Part shown: positions 45,753 through 57,210 of the stretch, piece after piece | Layout: each line of letters begins with the position of its first letter | How positions within the stretch are numbered: the first letter of the stretch is position 1 | Source: Paralithodes platypus | Taxonomy: Eukaryota > Arthropoda > Malacostraca > Decapoda > Lithodidae | Length of the DNA stretch: 64,000 bases | Assembly: GCA_032716605.1 (NCBI GenBank) | Contig: CM064495.1 | Location: 43,665,571 to 43,729,570, forward strand | Reading direction: 5' to 3' | The notes under the pieces: model-generated | Told to the model about the DNA's origin: nothing | The model's input: only the letters and a program-made list of their open reading frames with translations | Database searches by the model: none | Made by a program: the position numbers and the translations under genes

Positions 45753-46070
45753 TTAAGGGGACATGGGCCGCTTTTTTAGACCCCCTTCTCCCTCATGTTT
45801 AGCTCATTTAGTTTCAGATTTTAAGATTTTTGCACCATTAGTTTATCGATTTTAAGACCTCGCCCCATTTTGTTGTCAATATTTAGACTTTTCGTGCTAT
45901 TTAGGTGTCGATTTTTTCCCTGGCGAACGATAGTGAGCCTGTAATGCTGAAATAACCGGCCTTCGGCCGGGAAATTTGTCTATCGAAAAATGTACAAATT
46001 AATCTTGAAAGGGGATCTAATGGATGTGTTTTTAAATTTGATGGAGGTCTAGGGAGGAAACTAGAAAAAT
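45753..46070 (-). mobile_element. TTAA MITE family C, minus copy
   Basis: TTAAGGGGACATGGG at 45753 is the family 3' end. In reverse order come GACCCCCTTCTCCCTCATG, CCTGGCGAACGATAGTGAG, CCGGCCTTCGGCCGG, TTGATGGAGGTCTAGGGAGG. Confidence 0.75.
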
Positions 46071-46428
46071 AATGAATACCGGTACATGCAAAAATCGCCC
46101 AAAAAGTGAACCATCTCCCCTTCAAGCTAGTATTCTCCCTGTAGAAGCCTGTGTGTGGATTCTATCAGGCTCGGAGCTCCTGGAGGCGTCCCTATTTCAC
46201 TGCGGTACACCACTTGCGTCACTTGATACGTACTGGCCGGCCGTAGTGAACAGCCATCATCATAACAAACACCCCGGGGCAACATGATTACGAGGGTGCC
46301 CGCTCTACCCGTGTGTAAATTTGGCCACTCCTCCGCTGAATAATGTATGTGACGGGTTTCAAATGAGGTGGTCCTTGTTGGTCGCTGGGTGTATAACATT
46401 TTGGTTCGCCTGGGTAATATTTGGTGGG
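46071..46428. other. No gene; GC-richer patch 46170-46330
   Basis: Contains CTGGCCGGCCGTAGTGAACA and CACCCCGGGGCAACATG. No domain in the overlapping small frames on either strand. Confidence 0.3.
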
Positions 46429-46495
46429 TGCTATCTATCTATCTATCTATTTACTCAGGCCCAATCCCCACTTTTTTTTTCTCGGTGGGTGCTGG
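46429..46495 (-). mobile_element. Fragment of the GATA-tailed SINE-like element
   Basis: (ATCT)n then TTACTCAGGCCCAATCCCCA, identical at its core to the 3' end of the element at 12976-13382. Confidence 0.65.
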
Positions 46496-46691
46496 ATGTG
46501 TATATTCTCGGGCGGGCTTGTTTACGTATCTTCGAGAACAACAAACACATTTCTGCCAGACCCACACTTGTATGATGAATTTGTCTATCTGAATAGCTTA
46601 TAATGTTTTCCTTTCTATTATTATAAGTAATTGTTTGAATAAATACTCATATATTTAAACACAATGCTGTGTTTGTTTAGGTTTTGCAAAA

Positions 46692-46705
46692 AATCAATCA
46701 ATCAA

Positions 46706-46740
<35 letters not shown>

Positions 46741-46747
46741 ATATATA
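46692..46747. repeat. (AATA/AATC)n microsatellite
   Basis: AATCAATC passing into about eleven AAAT units. Confidence 0.9.
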
Positions 46748-47456
46748 AAAAGTTATGCAATATTCATTCACGAAATTAGTTTGAATAAAGCGGAAGACAG
46801 AACATGTTTCGTCCCTAAAGAGAAACCTTTGAATGATTAAAAAGTATCTTGGGGAAAATTATAACCTAATTATAAATATATTTGCCGATTAAACGTACCG
46901 GTAGCGTAAGGGTGGAAGGTGTAAAACAGATATGAATGGAATGGGATAAAATCAAATAACAGGTTAAACACTGAATGAAAAAATGTGAAGAATATAAATG
47001 CTTTTGACGATCAGCAACACATTAGGTAATATAACCTTCGTAATAGCTGAGTCATCAGGATGGGGACATAACATTTTAATGACAGCTAAGAAAAAAATGA
47101 CTATAGTTTAGTTCACTTCAGACAATCCTTAAACGTTTTCTGCTCATATAGCTAAAGTAGAAATTGTCTAGCGCGATTTAGTTGTTATGCCGGAGATATT
47201 GCTGTTCATAATTATTTCCGAACCTAGTACAGCTTCTTGTGTTAGTTTTGAATTATGAAGTCAACTCGGTGTTTATTACCTACTGCCCACACACGGGTGG
47301 GAACAAAGCCTATCAAACACAGGGATATAATCACCTCATAACTTCATCTGTAAGAACTGAGGGAACACTCTTTTTTTTAGTAAGCGACCATACAGGTAAT
47401 ATATAATTTTAATTTTAATTATTTTGCCGACTTGTTAGAATTACTTTATAATGTGC
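46748..47456. other. No gene seen
   Basis: AT-rich, no features recognised. Confidence 0.35.
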
Positions 47457-47668
47457 TTAGCCCCTTGTCTACCCGTGACGTATTTTAAATTCTATTCTAG
47501 CTATATTTTGACGATTTTGGGCAGTTTAAGAAGGATCTGTGGTAGTAAATTGGTATAGTGAGAGAGTTCGAAGCTTGTTAATCGCTGGAGATCCTTATGA
47601 AACTGAATGAAATCGTCTTATAGTAGCCATAATAAAGTTAAAAGGAACTCCGGTACAGAAGGGGTTAA
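47457..47668. mobile_element. TTAA MITE family B, copy
   Basis: Left end TTAGCCCCTTGTCTACCCGT (TTAA mutated to TTAG). Internal TTGACGATTTTGGGCAGTTT against GAAATCGTCTTATAGTAGCC. Right end CCGGTACAGAAGGGGTTAA to 47668. Confidence 0.75.
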
Positions 47669-47971
47669 CACAAGGGTATATGATTGGTTGTTTGCGTGTG
47701 TGTGGATGGATGGGTGTCAGAGTATCTCGAGAACTAATTAATGGATTCTGATGATTCTGATGATTCTGGTAGGTCAGTACCTTCATAAATTAATTGTACT
47801 CGATTAAATGTCACTATTTTTTTTTTTGGAAAACACACCTTACATTACACTCCCCACAACAAGTATCGATACAAACATAAAACGGAAAGAAAAGAAACCG
47901 CAAGGTATGAATCCTCCTCAGATTCTTTTATCTTTTTTACTTTGTTTTCCTTTTGTTAGTGTTGTTTAGGA
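47669..47971. other. No gene seen
   Basis: Short TGATTCTGATGATTCTGA repeat at about 47745-47770 and a T11 run at 47817-47827. Confidence 0.35.
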
Positions 47972-47992
47972 CCCCCCCCCCCCCCCCCCCCC
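47972..47992. repeat. C21 homopolymer
   Basis: 21 consecutive C. Confidence 0.9.
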
Positions 47993-47999
47993 ACCCCCC

Positions 48000-48240
48000 T
48001 CCCTAGTGTGGCATCCAGACGCTCGCTGCTGGCACCATAACCATTAGTAGTCACGCAGCATCTGGCGCATCTGGTTTTCTGACTTTTGGGTTCCTAAGCG
48101 CTCCGGGTCGCCATTTTCCGCTACGTAGCCCTTAAAGCGGCACTTAGCATTCTCTATGGAGTTTTTCCCGCGGCCCAGGAGGTGAAATTGTAGCGGATTG
48201 TGCGACGGGGGGCGAGGGAACAGGCCGGGGATTTGTTTTT
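48000..48240. promoter_or_regulatory. GC-richer island (candidate)
   Basis: Repeat-free, CpG-containing stretch (GCGCTCCGGGTCGCCATTTT, TTTTTCCCGCGGCCCAGGAG). No open frame with a domain. Candidate only by contrast with its surroundings. Confidence 0.2.
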
Positions 48241-48320
48241 ATCCAGTTCAGTTGGGGATGTTTGTCTGTGGCACCACCCCCACGTCTCATACGATTGACT
48301 CCCTACATGTTTCCTATACC

Positions 48321-48385
48321 ATTCTTTTTCTATTTGTTCAGGCCCATTCCCCCCCTTTTTTTTCTTCACTGGGGGTGGCTATATA
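48321..48385 (-). mobile_element. Fragment of the GATA-tailed SINE-like element
   Basis: TTGTTCAGGCCCATTCCCCC then a T-run and GGGGGTGGCTATATA matches the terminal block at 12995-13040. Confidence 0.5.
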
Positions 48386-49739
48386 TTCTAATGCTCTTTA
48401 TTCTCATTGGGTTTGTTATATTAATGCAAATATGGAATGGGTTAAGAGTCAGTTAGACTAGGTTTGGTTACACTAGGCTAGGTTGATCATAAGTACTTTG
48501 TTTCTTTACCTAACGTGAAGTTTCATCCCTATGCTTGTGGAAACTAAAGGAAAATTTAAATTAATTAAAAATATATACAGATCTCCCCTTAACAATAAAA
48601 TAAATCCAATCGGTATTGACCAAGTGACCAATTTTGGTACATGTCTGTTTTGTTCGACTGTTTTGGTCCAGTCCACGGTTGTATTGGTCCATGGTCTGTG
48701 TCATTGCTATTCACTCAATGTACCATCCATATTTCATTCAAAAATATAATGGCATTTTAGATGTTTTAAGTGAAGTCCCTAAACCCCCAATTAGGGTCAT
48801 CAATCATCACCATTCTGTGTGAAGTCTGTGGCAACTAGTATATCTCATAGTGATGATTGTCATCATCGACAATAAATTTCCCATAGTCAATTTTGGATGG
48901 GGTTTCATACGGTGGTTGTGGGAGGCGGGAGGGTCATTGGATGTTGGGCAAACGTTATTTAACAGTCTCTATTCTAGCACCAGTGGAAGAAATTCTGCTT
49001 ACAGACAAAGAGACAGGCAGACAAACAGACAGCGATGATCCCATAATCTCCGCAAACTTCGTTTGCCAAAGAAAAGTATTGATATAGCCATCTGTACGAA
49101 TAGCCTCATCTCGGTTGGAATACAAAAACTGTGAACCAAGCTTGCCTTTCTTTTCCACGGAGGATAATGTCGGAACTTGTCGCTGTGAAAACACTTGAAC
49201 CCGGAGTTAAATTGCTGCTGTACATTCCAATCCCGTTTGGTCACCGTGTTAAGGTTAAGCCTCTGTGTTGGAATTATCGGTAAGTGAGAATACCTGTCGC
49301 TGGCCTACAGATTTTATTTGGGAAATCATGGAGCCGAAACAGCCTCTCTAGGAGTGGATGGTTCGCTTCGGACTCTGAGCTTTAGTGGTTGCCATTTTCC
49401 CTGCAGAAATCTCTGGGTCGGGAAGAATATGTGCAAAATAATTATTGTCTTTATAAAAACATTAAAGACGTAGCATTTATATCAATAATTATATTGTTTC
49501 AATAACATTCAGTACATGTAATTTTTACCAGGCCACTTGTATTTGTAGGCTAATAGATGGCGTTAGGCTTCATCCATTCACACCATCCACCAGGTGGATT
49601 ACTGAATTCTGTTGTATTTCATGAGGGGTTCTGGAGGATAACTTGCAGTTTAATGGAAACATCGAGATTGTTTTTACGGTAGAAATCTCGCAATGTACTG
49701 AAATTAAGTACAATCCAAATAGAATCCTAATGATATTTC
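48386..49739. other. No gene confirmed
   Basis: 1.35 kb of mixed sequence. Minus-strand frames at 48955-49244 (79 and 81 residues) have ordinary amino-acid composition and include QFLYSNRDEAIRTDGYINTF, but I recognise no family. An exon cannot be excluded. Confidence 0.3.
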
Positions 49740-49915
49740 TCCCCTAAAAAAAAGTCCGGCCAAAGGCCGGTTCCTCCTAATTTACATGCTTGCTATCGTT
49801 CGCCAGGATAACACCGAGACCGAAATGGCACAAAAGGTCTTAAAATCGCCAAACTAATGAGGCTAAACATGAGGAAGAATGGAGGTCCAGAAAAAAAACC
49901 CCTCTCCTTAGCCAC
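49740..49915 (+). mobile_element. TTAA MITE family C, partial copy
   Basis: Has the core GTCCGGCCAAAGGCCGGTTC, the GCTTGCTATCGTTCGCCAGG block and AGGTCTTAAAATCGCC. The left third is missing. Confidence 0.7.
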
Positions 49916-50211
49916 ACCCATCATTAGAAGGTGTACAGTATAGTGTGTCTTCTTACTGTTATGTGGTCGATAGCGAGGCACTTTAGTTTATCAGTTGTTA
50001 ATTTCTTGCAGGTAATCGATGTGGTGTTACGTTTTTCCTTTCCCAAGATACGCAAAAAATACGCAAACATGTATAGATAGGAAAGTACGCGACTATTGAT
50101 AGATACAAATATATTTATATTGACAAGTGTATTACTATCATTATCAGTATCATAACTTTAAATAATATTAATTATGATAGTAATAGTAATTATTGTAATA
50201 ATAATGATACA

Positions 50212-50249
<38 letters not shown>

Positions 50250-50454
50250 GTATCTTAATAAAAACAAAATACAAAATAGGCAAATAAAAATTAAGTTAGG
50301 TGTTAAAATTGAATAAAACTGGTAGAGTAAAATGTCAGGCCTGTGTGATTATTGATTGACATATTCCTTAATGACCATGGCCACGTTGCATTAGTACACT
50401 ATAAATATAATACCTTTAACCCCTTCCATACGTTGGCTGAATTGTTACCCTCTC
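49916..50454. other. No gene; (AAT)n at 50213-50250
   Basis: AT-rich with about 12 AAT units. Confidence 0.6.
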
Positions 50455-50493
50455 AGTCCGGGAAATAATGTTCAAAACATTATTTCCCGGACT
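50455..50493. other. Perfect 18-bp-arm hairpin
   Basis: AGTCCGGGAAATAATGTT, loop CAA, then the exact reverse complement. Preceded at 50417 by TTTAACCCCTTCC, reminiscent of a TTAA MITE left end, but no mirrored right end was found. Confidence 0.85.
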
Positions 50494-50799
50494 AAGTTCG
50501 TCAAAATGTTCTTGAACAATAATTTAAAAATGCGTCGCTCGTAACTGAATGTGGGAAATGACTTGATATTATATAATATGAACTCAAATTCATAGGCATA
50601 ATATGGTACATAGTTATATACAGTAAGCCTGCATATCGGGATATCAATACCTGTAGCTACATGCTTCGCAGAATGTTTGAACAAAATAGGCTAATGATAT
50701 TCTGGAATAAGAAATACTTTCTTCTATGATATTCACTCCCTTCCGTTGATATGTGAGTACAGTAGGCTGAATTGAAAAGTGCTGTTCTATGAAATTAAT
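50494..50799. other. No gene seen
   Basis: AT-rich spacer. Confidence 0.35.
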
Positions 50800-50996
50800 T
50801 ATCCATTTTCGCGGGTTTAAAATCGTGGTAGTTAGCAGTGGACGGGTTGGCTCTGTCGCTGGTTCTGCCGCTCTCTTTCCCTGTCAGCCGGGGGGCCCCT
50901 GCCGGCTGACGGGCCACCTGTCTCGCCAATTGACAGGTGGCGGAAGGAAAAAGGCCGTATTGACAGGTGTCGCTGGGAACGCCGTATTAAATGGCG

Positions 50997-50998
<2 letters not shown>
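50800..50998. promoter_or_regulatory. GC-rich island with two adjacent dyads and E-boxes
   Basis: GTCAGCCGG (50883-50891) pairs with CCGGCTGAC (50902-50910). Immediately after, CCACCTGTC (50914-50922) pairs with GACAGGTGG (50932-50940). A third TTGACAGGTGTCGC lies at about 50960. CACCTG/CAGGTG are E-box cores for bHLH or Snail-type factors (known biology); use here is inferred. Confidence 0.35.
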
Positions 50999-51027
<29 letters not shown>

Positions 51028-51075
51028 AGGGAGAGGAGGAGGAGTCGCACTTCTTCATGAGGGATATTATTAGGG

Positions 51076-51117
<42 letters not shown>

Positions 51118-51158
51118 AGAGGAGGAGTCGCACTTCTTCATGAGGGATATTATTAGGG

Positions 51159-51194
<36 letters not shown>

Positions 51195-51255
51195 AGGAGG
51201 AGGAGGAGTCGCATTTGTTCATGAGGGATATTATTAGGGAATGAGAGAGAGAGAA
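50999..51255. repeat. Compound ~82-bp repeat with (GA)n
   Basis: GAGTCGCACTTCTTCATGAG then GGATATTATTAGGGAACGAG and (GA)n occurs at 51042, 51125 and 51206. Frames of 70-94 residues here are Arg-Glu or Ser-Leu artefacts. Confidence 0.9.
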
Positions 51256-51410
51256 ATAGAGAGTTTCACAGAGTTCACAGCCATTGCGGTTCCTACTAGG
51301 CAGTTCGGCCTTAATTCTAAACACGTTGCTACCAAGCGAAACAAAAAAGTATAGTTAAGCATAAGGTTCAGTCCCCCACCTATCATTAAGAGAAAGAGAG
51401 TGAGTGGTTG

Positions 51411-51533
<123 letters not shown>

Positions 51534-51747
51534 TTTGAGGAACAGACTATCGAGAAATAGATAAGTAACTACAGTAGATGATTAACATAATTTGATATTG
51601 TGTACGTGGATACATACATAATATGAAAGAAGACGTATAGATAAACCGGTAGGTTGATTGGTCCATAGATAGCCTATCATCATTAAGATAGATTGATATA
51701 GAAGCAGAGAGAGAGAGAGAAAAAAAATTGATCCTCACACCTACCCT

Positions 51748-51762
51748 CCCCCCCCCCCCCCC
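51748..51762. repeat. C15 homopolymer
   Basis: 15 consecutive C, just after a (GA)n-A stretch. Confidence 0.9.
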
Positions 51763-51899
51763 TTAATGCTCCTCGCATTATTATATAGGACTTAAAATTG
51801 AAGAGACTAAGAGGACATAAGCTGGTAGAAAACAAAAAACAACCTTTATAATAATTATAATAATACTAATAATACTGATGATTGTATATACAGTATATA

Positions 51900-51913
51900 T
51901 ATAAATATATACA

Positions 51914-51970
<57 letters not shown>
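51900..51970. repeat. (AT)n microsatellite
   Basis: TATATA around CAGC, then 55 bp of pure TA. Confidence 0.95.
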
Positions 51971-51975
<5 letters not shown>

Positions 51976-52099
51976 CTTAATGCAGCGAAACATACTGTAT
52001 AGGAGGTGCTTAGATTGCGTGAAAAACATAAAAGTGAGAACACATAAACAATAACTAGGCTATGGATAAGGAAATAACCAGTAGTAATAATAAAGGTAG

Positions 52100-52285
52100 A
52101 AGGAGAGAGAGAGAGAGAGTGAGAGTGTGAGTGTGAGTGTGAGTGAGAGTGCGCGCGGAGGTGGGTGAAGAAAAAACATAAACAGAGGCCAAGTCGCTCC
52201 TCTTCATGCTGGTTGTCCGCTTCTATTATCATACACACCAGAGAGAGAGACGGTGAGAGTGAGAGAGAGAGTGAGTGTGTGTGAG
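52100..52285. repeat. GA/GT-rich tracts
   Basis: (GA)n and GTGAGTGTGAGTGAGAG words at 52103-52156 and 52238-52284. Confidence 0.75.
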
Positions 52286-53662
52286 GATGAATACATTAAT
52301 ACATACCGTACAGTCGATATATATATAAGTAGATGAACAAAAACCAATTATTATATCTTCATTATTGGCTATTAAGGTTATCTCATTTAATGTTCATAAT
52401 TCACTGTAAAAATGTCCTCAGCGTTCCAGTCTCTAGTAATTTAAAGGTTACTAATAAATATTATTTAAAATTTGTAATGTCATTTCTTTAGCATTATGAC
52501 ATATTTGTATACTATTCTGTAACACTTGATGATTTCACTCTGTTAAGGAAACATTTCTCATAATTAAATAATGTACGTCCTTTTTAGAACATCTTCTTAA
52601 AGCTGCCAATAAAAAGTAGTTCTTAAATTGTAATAACAGAGTATAGGTACGTAGCTTCTTATCACATATTCTTATGTATACTGTATACCGGGTATTGATT
52701 TACGAAAGAAATCAGATGTACTGTAATGTCAGTCAGTTACTAATGAAAAACACCGGACTTCCGCAGACTTTCCGACAGATAGTACAGTACAAGGAGTTCT
52801 TTATGAGGAGAATTCTACCATCTGTTTTTCATAGACGCAATGGTGTTTACCCTTTGATATATATATATATATAATTATATATATATATATATTTGTGTGT
52901 GGCAGAATAGGGATGTATGGTGTGACACTAAAAAAATACTATCAATATCTTATTATCTATTTCACTTCTTATATACTTAACAAAGCATAATTGGATAGGG
53001 CTATATGGCGTGAAAATGGTAAAACATACTAATACTGCATATTTTTGTTATCAGTGATTATAACACGGGGTTATTTATAGTCATGACGACTATCAAAACC
53101 AAGACCCCATACTGTAACTTCTCAAGCTGTGTATGGTCTACGAGTATATTAACACTAGGTATACAGTATGGCTACTATCACTCCCAAGACCTCATAAATC
53201 TCCTGAACTGTACATACCCCCTCCTGACGGATATGCCCCCTCCCCTCCTCCCCGTTGATGGAAACTCGCGGAATTCTATCAAGGTTTTCATAGTTTATAC
53301 CCGTCGGCAATATTTCAGGGGGTGCTTTGGCCATCTGTCACTGTGTTTGAAAGAGCGGGAACACGTAGTTATGTCAGGCAGGGGCGGCCCGTGGTGACTC
53401 CTGCATGACGGGACTGCCTGCATCTTTGACGAGGGCCACGCGTTTAGTTGCATGGCGGGCGGCGTTTTTATTTTTTTGGTGTGCTTTTTTTTTAATAGAG
53501 CGATCGGAATCAAATTTTACCTAAGGTGTGACGAGTAGAAGTGGATTAACGAAAACTATTAATGTACCCCCTACTATATTGATATATCGTAAAACCTATA
53601 GTTCTTTCGAATCGTATTTGCACTAGAAATAAAGCTTACCATCTTCCTCGCCCTCTATCTCC

Positions 53663-53665
<3 letters not shown>
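52286..53665. other. No gene confirmed
   Basis: AT-rich, with short (TA)n at 52857-52892. A GC-richer patch at 53215-53460 includes CGTAGTTATGTCAGGCAGGG. The 104-residue frame at 53083-53397 has no recognised domain. Confidence 0.3.
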
Positions 53666-53698
<33 letters not shown>

Positions 53699-53782
53699 CT
53701 CGCTCTCTCTCGCTCTCGCTCTCTCTCGCTCTCGCTCTCTCTCGCTCTCGCTCTCTCTCTCTCGCTCTCTCTCGCTCTCTCG

Positions 53783-53854
<72 letters not shown>
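53666..53854. repeat. (CT)n with interspersed CTCTCG units
   Basis: About 190 bp. The central 53690-53800 has regularly repeated CGCTCTCGCTCTCTCT words flanked by pure CT. Confidence 0.95.
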
Positions 53855-53860
<6 letters not shown>

Positions 53861-54495
53861 ATACAGTATACTCAAATCACTTGATAGGCAATGTCCTATT
53901 TTTAGTAAGTTAGGTGTAAATAACGTCTGCCTTGTGTGGGTCAATTGCCCTTCTGCAGCTTTGCGTATTCCTAAGTTAGTATAAGTAATTACATATTGGG
54001 TATTATTATCATTACCTGTCCTTGTGCTATATTTTTACCAAAGGAGCTAATATAATTGAACTTGTACCGTTTATCTTGACACAACTTCCTAATAGTTATG
54101 GTTAAGAAGTTGACGAGATATGGAAGGGAGATATAGTTAAGATATTTAGGTAATGTTAAGGCGTCATATTAGCAGGTAAAACACTTTCTGGTACTGTAGC
54201 AAAATTATCCAGTTGTTCAATACCATCAAGTCATCTGCTAAAAGTGGTAGGGAAAAGAAAGGGTAGTGAGCATAGTTTGTGTTTTATAACTTATATTCGT
54301 GTCTATTATTATGAGATCCCGGTAAAACGGTGGTCATTTGCCTGTAGACACCTTGATGAGAGGGAAATACGTATGTACCCTGAATGGTGGATGAAGAAGG
54401 GGAAAATAAATGAGGAATTATTTGAATATTATCGAATCATAACCTCTCCATGTTTTTGTAATGTATTTATTTACTTATTTTGTTTTTATTTTATT
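53855..54495. other. No gene seen
   Basis: AT-rich. The 91-residue frame at 54244-54519 ends in a Phe/Tyr/Leu-rich run and has no domain. Confidence 0.35.
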
Positions 54496-55125
54496 TTTGT
54501 TTCACCACCAGAGAGGTAAGTCAAACTGGGGTTATATTCCCGTAGATAGCTTGATGGTAGGTATAAAATATAATTAGCCGATTGAAGGTGTAAGGAACAG
54601 ACAAGCTAATGTGGAATACTGTAGTTTCCGTATTTTAGAACCATTTAGTTGAAGTCGAATACCACCTTTTTTGGTAGCTAAAGTAAAATTATTTTATTTT
54701 ATATAAGGGATAAGGAAGAGAACAGTACGTGAGGGATATAAGTATGTCATGACCTGTAAGATTGATATATCACCACCGGAAACTCAGGCAAAACTGGGAT
54801 TAGCTATATTCCCGTAGAAAAAAATTGAAATAACAAATCTATCTGTTATAAAGGTTAATAAAAGATACCGTTAAGCGGTATAGTGAAGTCTTGATAGCCT
54901 CTTGCTTAGGGTGCGGAATTTTGGTGTGAGTATCCTAGGTTCGAGTCCTTGGAGTACCACGTGTATTCATTACTTTCATTGATTTCACTAGTTAGGTTTA
55001 TTTGTAAATTAATTGGTGAGTTTGTGAAAACAAATATGAAAATATCACAACCAGTGAGTGTGGTCCAACTGGTGTTAGTTATATTCCCGTAGACAACTTC
55101 ATGGTGATACCGCGATATAAAATAA
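54496..55125. repeat. ~270-bp decayed tandem unit, 2-3 copies
   Basis: The word CAAACTGGGGTTATATTCCC then GTAGATAGCTTGATGGT appears at about 54520, 54788 (AACTGGGATTAGCTATATTCCCGTAGA) and 55065 (AACTGGTGTTAGTTATATTCCCGTAGA). Each is preceded by CACCA.. or CACAACC.. and GAG words. A SINE sits in the second unit. Confidence 0.65.
54881..55050 (+). mobile_element. tRNA-derived SINE, copy 2
   Basis: AGTCTTGATAGCCTCTTGCT then GGGTGCGGAATTTTGGTGTG and the B-box GGTTCGAGTCC (about 54938-54950), TTGGAGTACCACGTGTATTC, ending GAAAATATCAC. It has a better B box than the copy at 45556. Confidence 0.75.
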
Positions 55126-55132
55126 CATGCAT

Positions 55133-55148
55133 CCCCCCCCCCCCCCCC
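55133..55148. repeat. C16 homopolymer
   Basis: 16 consecutive C. Confidence 0.9.
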
Positions 55149-55470
55149 TTGGGGTGTCCGTTCTCTGCCTGACGCTGTTGTTGGCTGTCCATGCAAGGGT
55201 GAGAACTCTATCGTTAACAGTCGCTAGGGTGCATGGCTCAAGTCAGTGTGTACGTGTGCATGAAAACTCTATAGGCTAATGGTGTACGTGTGTGTGTGTG
55301 GGAGAGAGAGAGAGAGCATGATATATCTATGATGTGTGCATGACCATGGTGTGAGTGTGCTGCTGTTGTTGGGCGTCATGTATTGAGGACTCTATTGTGA
55401 ACAGTCACAAGGGTGTATGGCAGAAAGGGTTTGTGTATGTAGTAGGTGTGCATGAAATCACTATAATATA
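55149..55470. other. No gene; weak ~150-bp duplication
   Basis: GAGAACTCTATCGTTAACAG / GAGGACTCTATTGTGAACAG followed by TCGC/TCACAAGGGT occur at about 55201 and 55384, with GTGTGCATGAAA after each. Confidence 0.5.
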
Positions 55471-55474
55471 TACC

Positions 55475-55557
<83 letters not shown>
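55471..55557. repeat. (AT)n starting at TACCGGTA
   Basis: TATACCGGTATA opens about 75 bp of pure TA ending in GTGTGTGTA. Confidence 0.95.
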
Positions 55558-55563
<6 letters not shown>

Positions 55564-55830
55564 ATTGTGTATATATGTATATACTATATATATATATGGG
55601 ATATGTGTTCCGTACTGATCGTTTTATTTCCTTATATCGTAACGGTCCTTTTATTTCATCGTCTATATTATTTGGTCCCCTCTCCCTCTCTCTCTCCTTC
55701 CGTATGTCCTTGTATCGGCCGCCCCCCAGCAGCCATTACCCGCGGCGTTATAACTGCGGCCGTGAAACACAAGCCATGTACGGCGCCGCTGGAGACCTCT
55801 ATAGTGCCTGGTGGGGGTGGTCACGTGGGA
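55558..55830. other. No gene; CpG patch 55720-55800
   Basis: Contains TACCCGCGGCGTTATAACTG and ACGGCGCCGCTGGAGACC. Overlapping frames have no recognised domain. Confidence 0.3.
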
Positions 55831-55834
55831 GATG

Positions 55835-56325
55835 GGGGGGTTTAGTGGTGGTGGTGGTGGTGGTGGTGGGATTGGGGGTTAATGGTGGTGGTGGTGGTGG
55901 TGGGATTGGGGGTTAATGGTGGTGGTGGTGGTGGTGGGATTGGGGGTTAATGGTGGTGAGGGTTAGTGCTGGTAGGGGTGGGGGTGTTGTGGAACAAGGC
56001 AGGGATAAGTGTGGTAGTGATTGTAGGGGCTGTTGATATGGTGGTGGTAGTGGTAGAGGTGGGGTAAGTAGTGTGATGGTGGTTGAGGTGGTGGTTGGAG
56101 TGAGGGTATGTGGTGGGGTGTTGTGGAGCGGGGCAGGGATAAGTGTGATGGTGATTTTAGGGGCTGTTGATACGGTGGTGGTGGTGGTCGTGGTGATGGT
56201 CGGAGTGGGGGTATGTGGTAGGGTGTTGTGGAACGAGGCAGGGATAAGTGTGGTGGTGGTTGTAGGAGCTGTTGATGTGGTGGTGGTGGTGGTGGTGATG
56301 ATGGTGAGGGGGGAGGGAGGGTAAA
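55835..56325. repeat. TGG trinucleotide array with higher-order units
   Basis: A 34-bp unit (GGGATTGGGGGTTAATGGTG plus TGG) is repeated three times at 55868-55960. A longer unit with GGGTGTTGTGGAAC.AGGCAG, GGATAAGTGTG and GGGGCTGTTGAT starts at about 55982, 56116 and 56221. Val-rich plus frames and His/Thr/Pro-rich minus frames (145 residues) are artefacts. Confidence 0.85.
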
Positions 56326-56339
56326 CTATGGTCTGCCTC

Positions 56340-57060
56340 GAAGGGTGCACTGATTGGAGAGTCTTGTCCTGGTAGTGACGGGGCGTTCAAATGACCTCCT
56401 TTAAACACGGGCTTTCAAATAGTCGCAAGCTTTTCCTTTAGACTTTCTCTGCATTGACTTGTTATCTACGTATTTCTGAAATGGTTGCGAAGTCTTTTGC
56501 TACACTAAAATATTATTGATATTTTTCTATGATGGCTCCTGATATTTGCACTACGGTGAATATATTCTTTACAAATCTACTCCTTTCTGAAATGGTTGCA
56601 GGTAATTGGAGAGTCTTGTCCGGCGCAGTGACGGTGTGTTCAAATGACATTGGCTTTCAAATTATCGCCATGTTTTTGTATATGGTCTTTCGCCTTTATT
56701 AAATGGTTGGGGAGGCGTTCTATGTAATGACAAAATCTCTACACCTCTCTGGGATTGTTACAAGATATTCTTTTATATGTGAATATTATCTACATCTTTC
56801 TGAAATGGCTGCTGATTCTTGTCCAGTTTAGTAATGTAGTGTTCAAATTATTTCCATTTAACCGTGATGGTTCGTATGGTCTTTCTCTGCATTTTAATAT
56901 CACTTTCACCCCCTTCTAAAATGGCTGCCGATTCTTGTCCTACTTGGAAATACTCACTAAGCTCTCTAAAACCAATATTGATTTGGTTCAACCTAGTTGA
57001 CCCGGAGTTCAAATGAAATCTTCCCTTGGACTTTTGTTTTGGTGAGCCTTTACCTTAGAC
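56340..57060. repeat. Degenerate repeat with GAGTCTTGTCC / GTTCAAATGAC words
   Basis: ATTGGAGAGTCTTGTCC..AGTGACGG.G.GTTCAAATGAC occurs at about 56353 and 56606. Weaker versions (GATTCTTGTCC, GTTCAAATTA, GAGTTCAAATGA) occur at about 56818, 56930 and 57003. TCTGAAATGG recurs between them. Confidence 0.6.
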
Positions 57061-57164
57061 TTATAAAGTCTTCTAGGACTGTACTCCTATCCTTGCTGAC
57101 ACGTGATTTTAAACATTTACCTATTTTCAAATTATGAAGTTTATAGTATGTGTTAGTGTGTTCG

Positions 57165-57208
57165 TTGTTTTCTGTCGTGTTTTGTGTTGTCCCTGTTCTT
57201 GCTCTGTC
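57165..57208 (-). mobile_element. Fragment of the GATA-tailed SINE-like element
   Basis: GTGTTTTGTGTTGTCCCTGT then TCTTGCTCTGTCTTGA equals the block near 13030-13070 read on the minus strand, but here on the plus strand. It stops exactly where the palindrome starts. Confidence 0.55.
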
Positions 57209-57210
57209 TT

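Noticed and set aside
48955..49244. Minus-strand frames of 79 and 81 residues as an exon
   Set aside because: Ordinary composition but overlapping frames, no domain and no clear splice-bounded frame; not enough to call a gene.
55913..56350. 145-residue Thr/Pro/His frame
   Set aside because: Direct translation of the TGG/CCA trinucleotide array.
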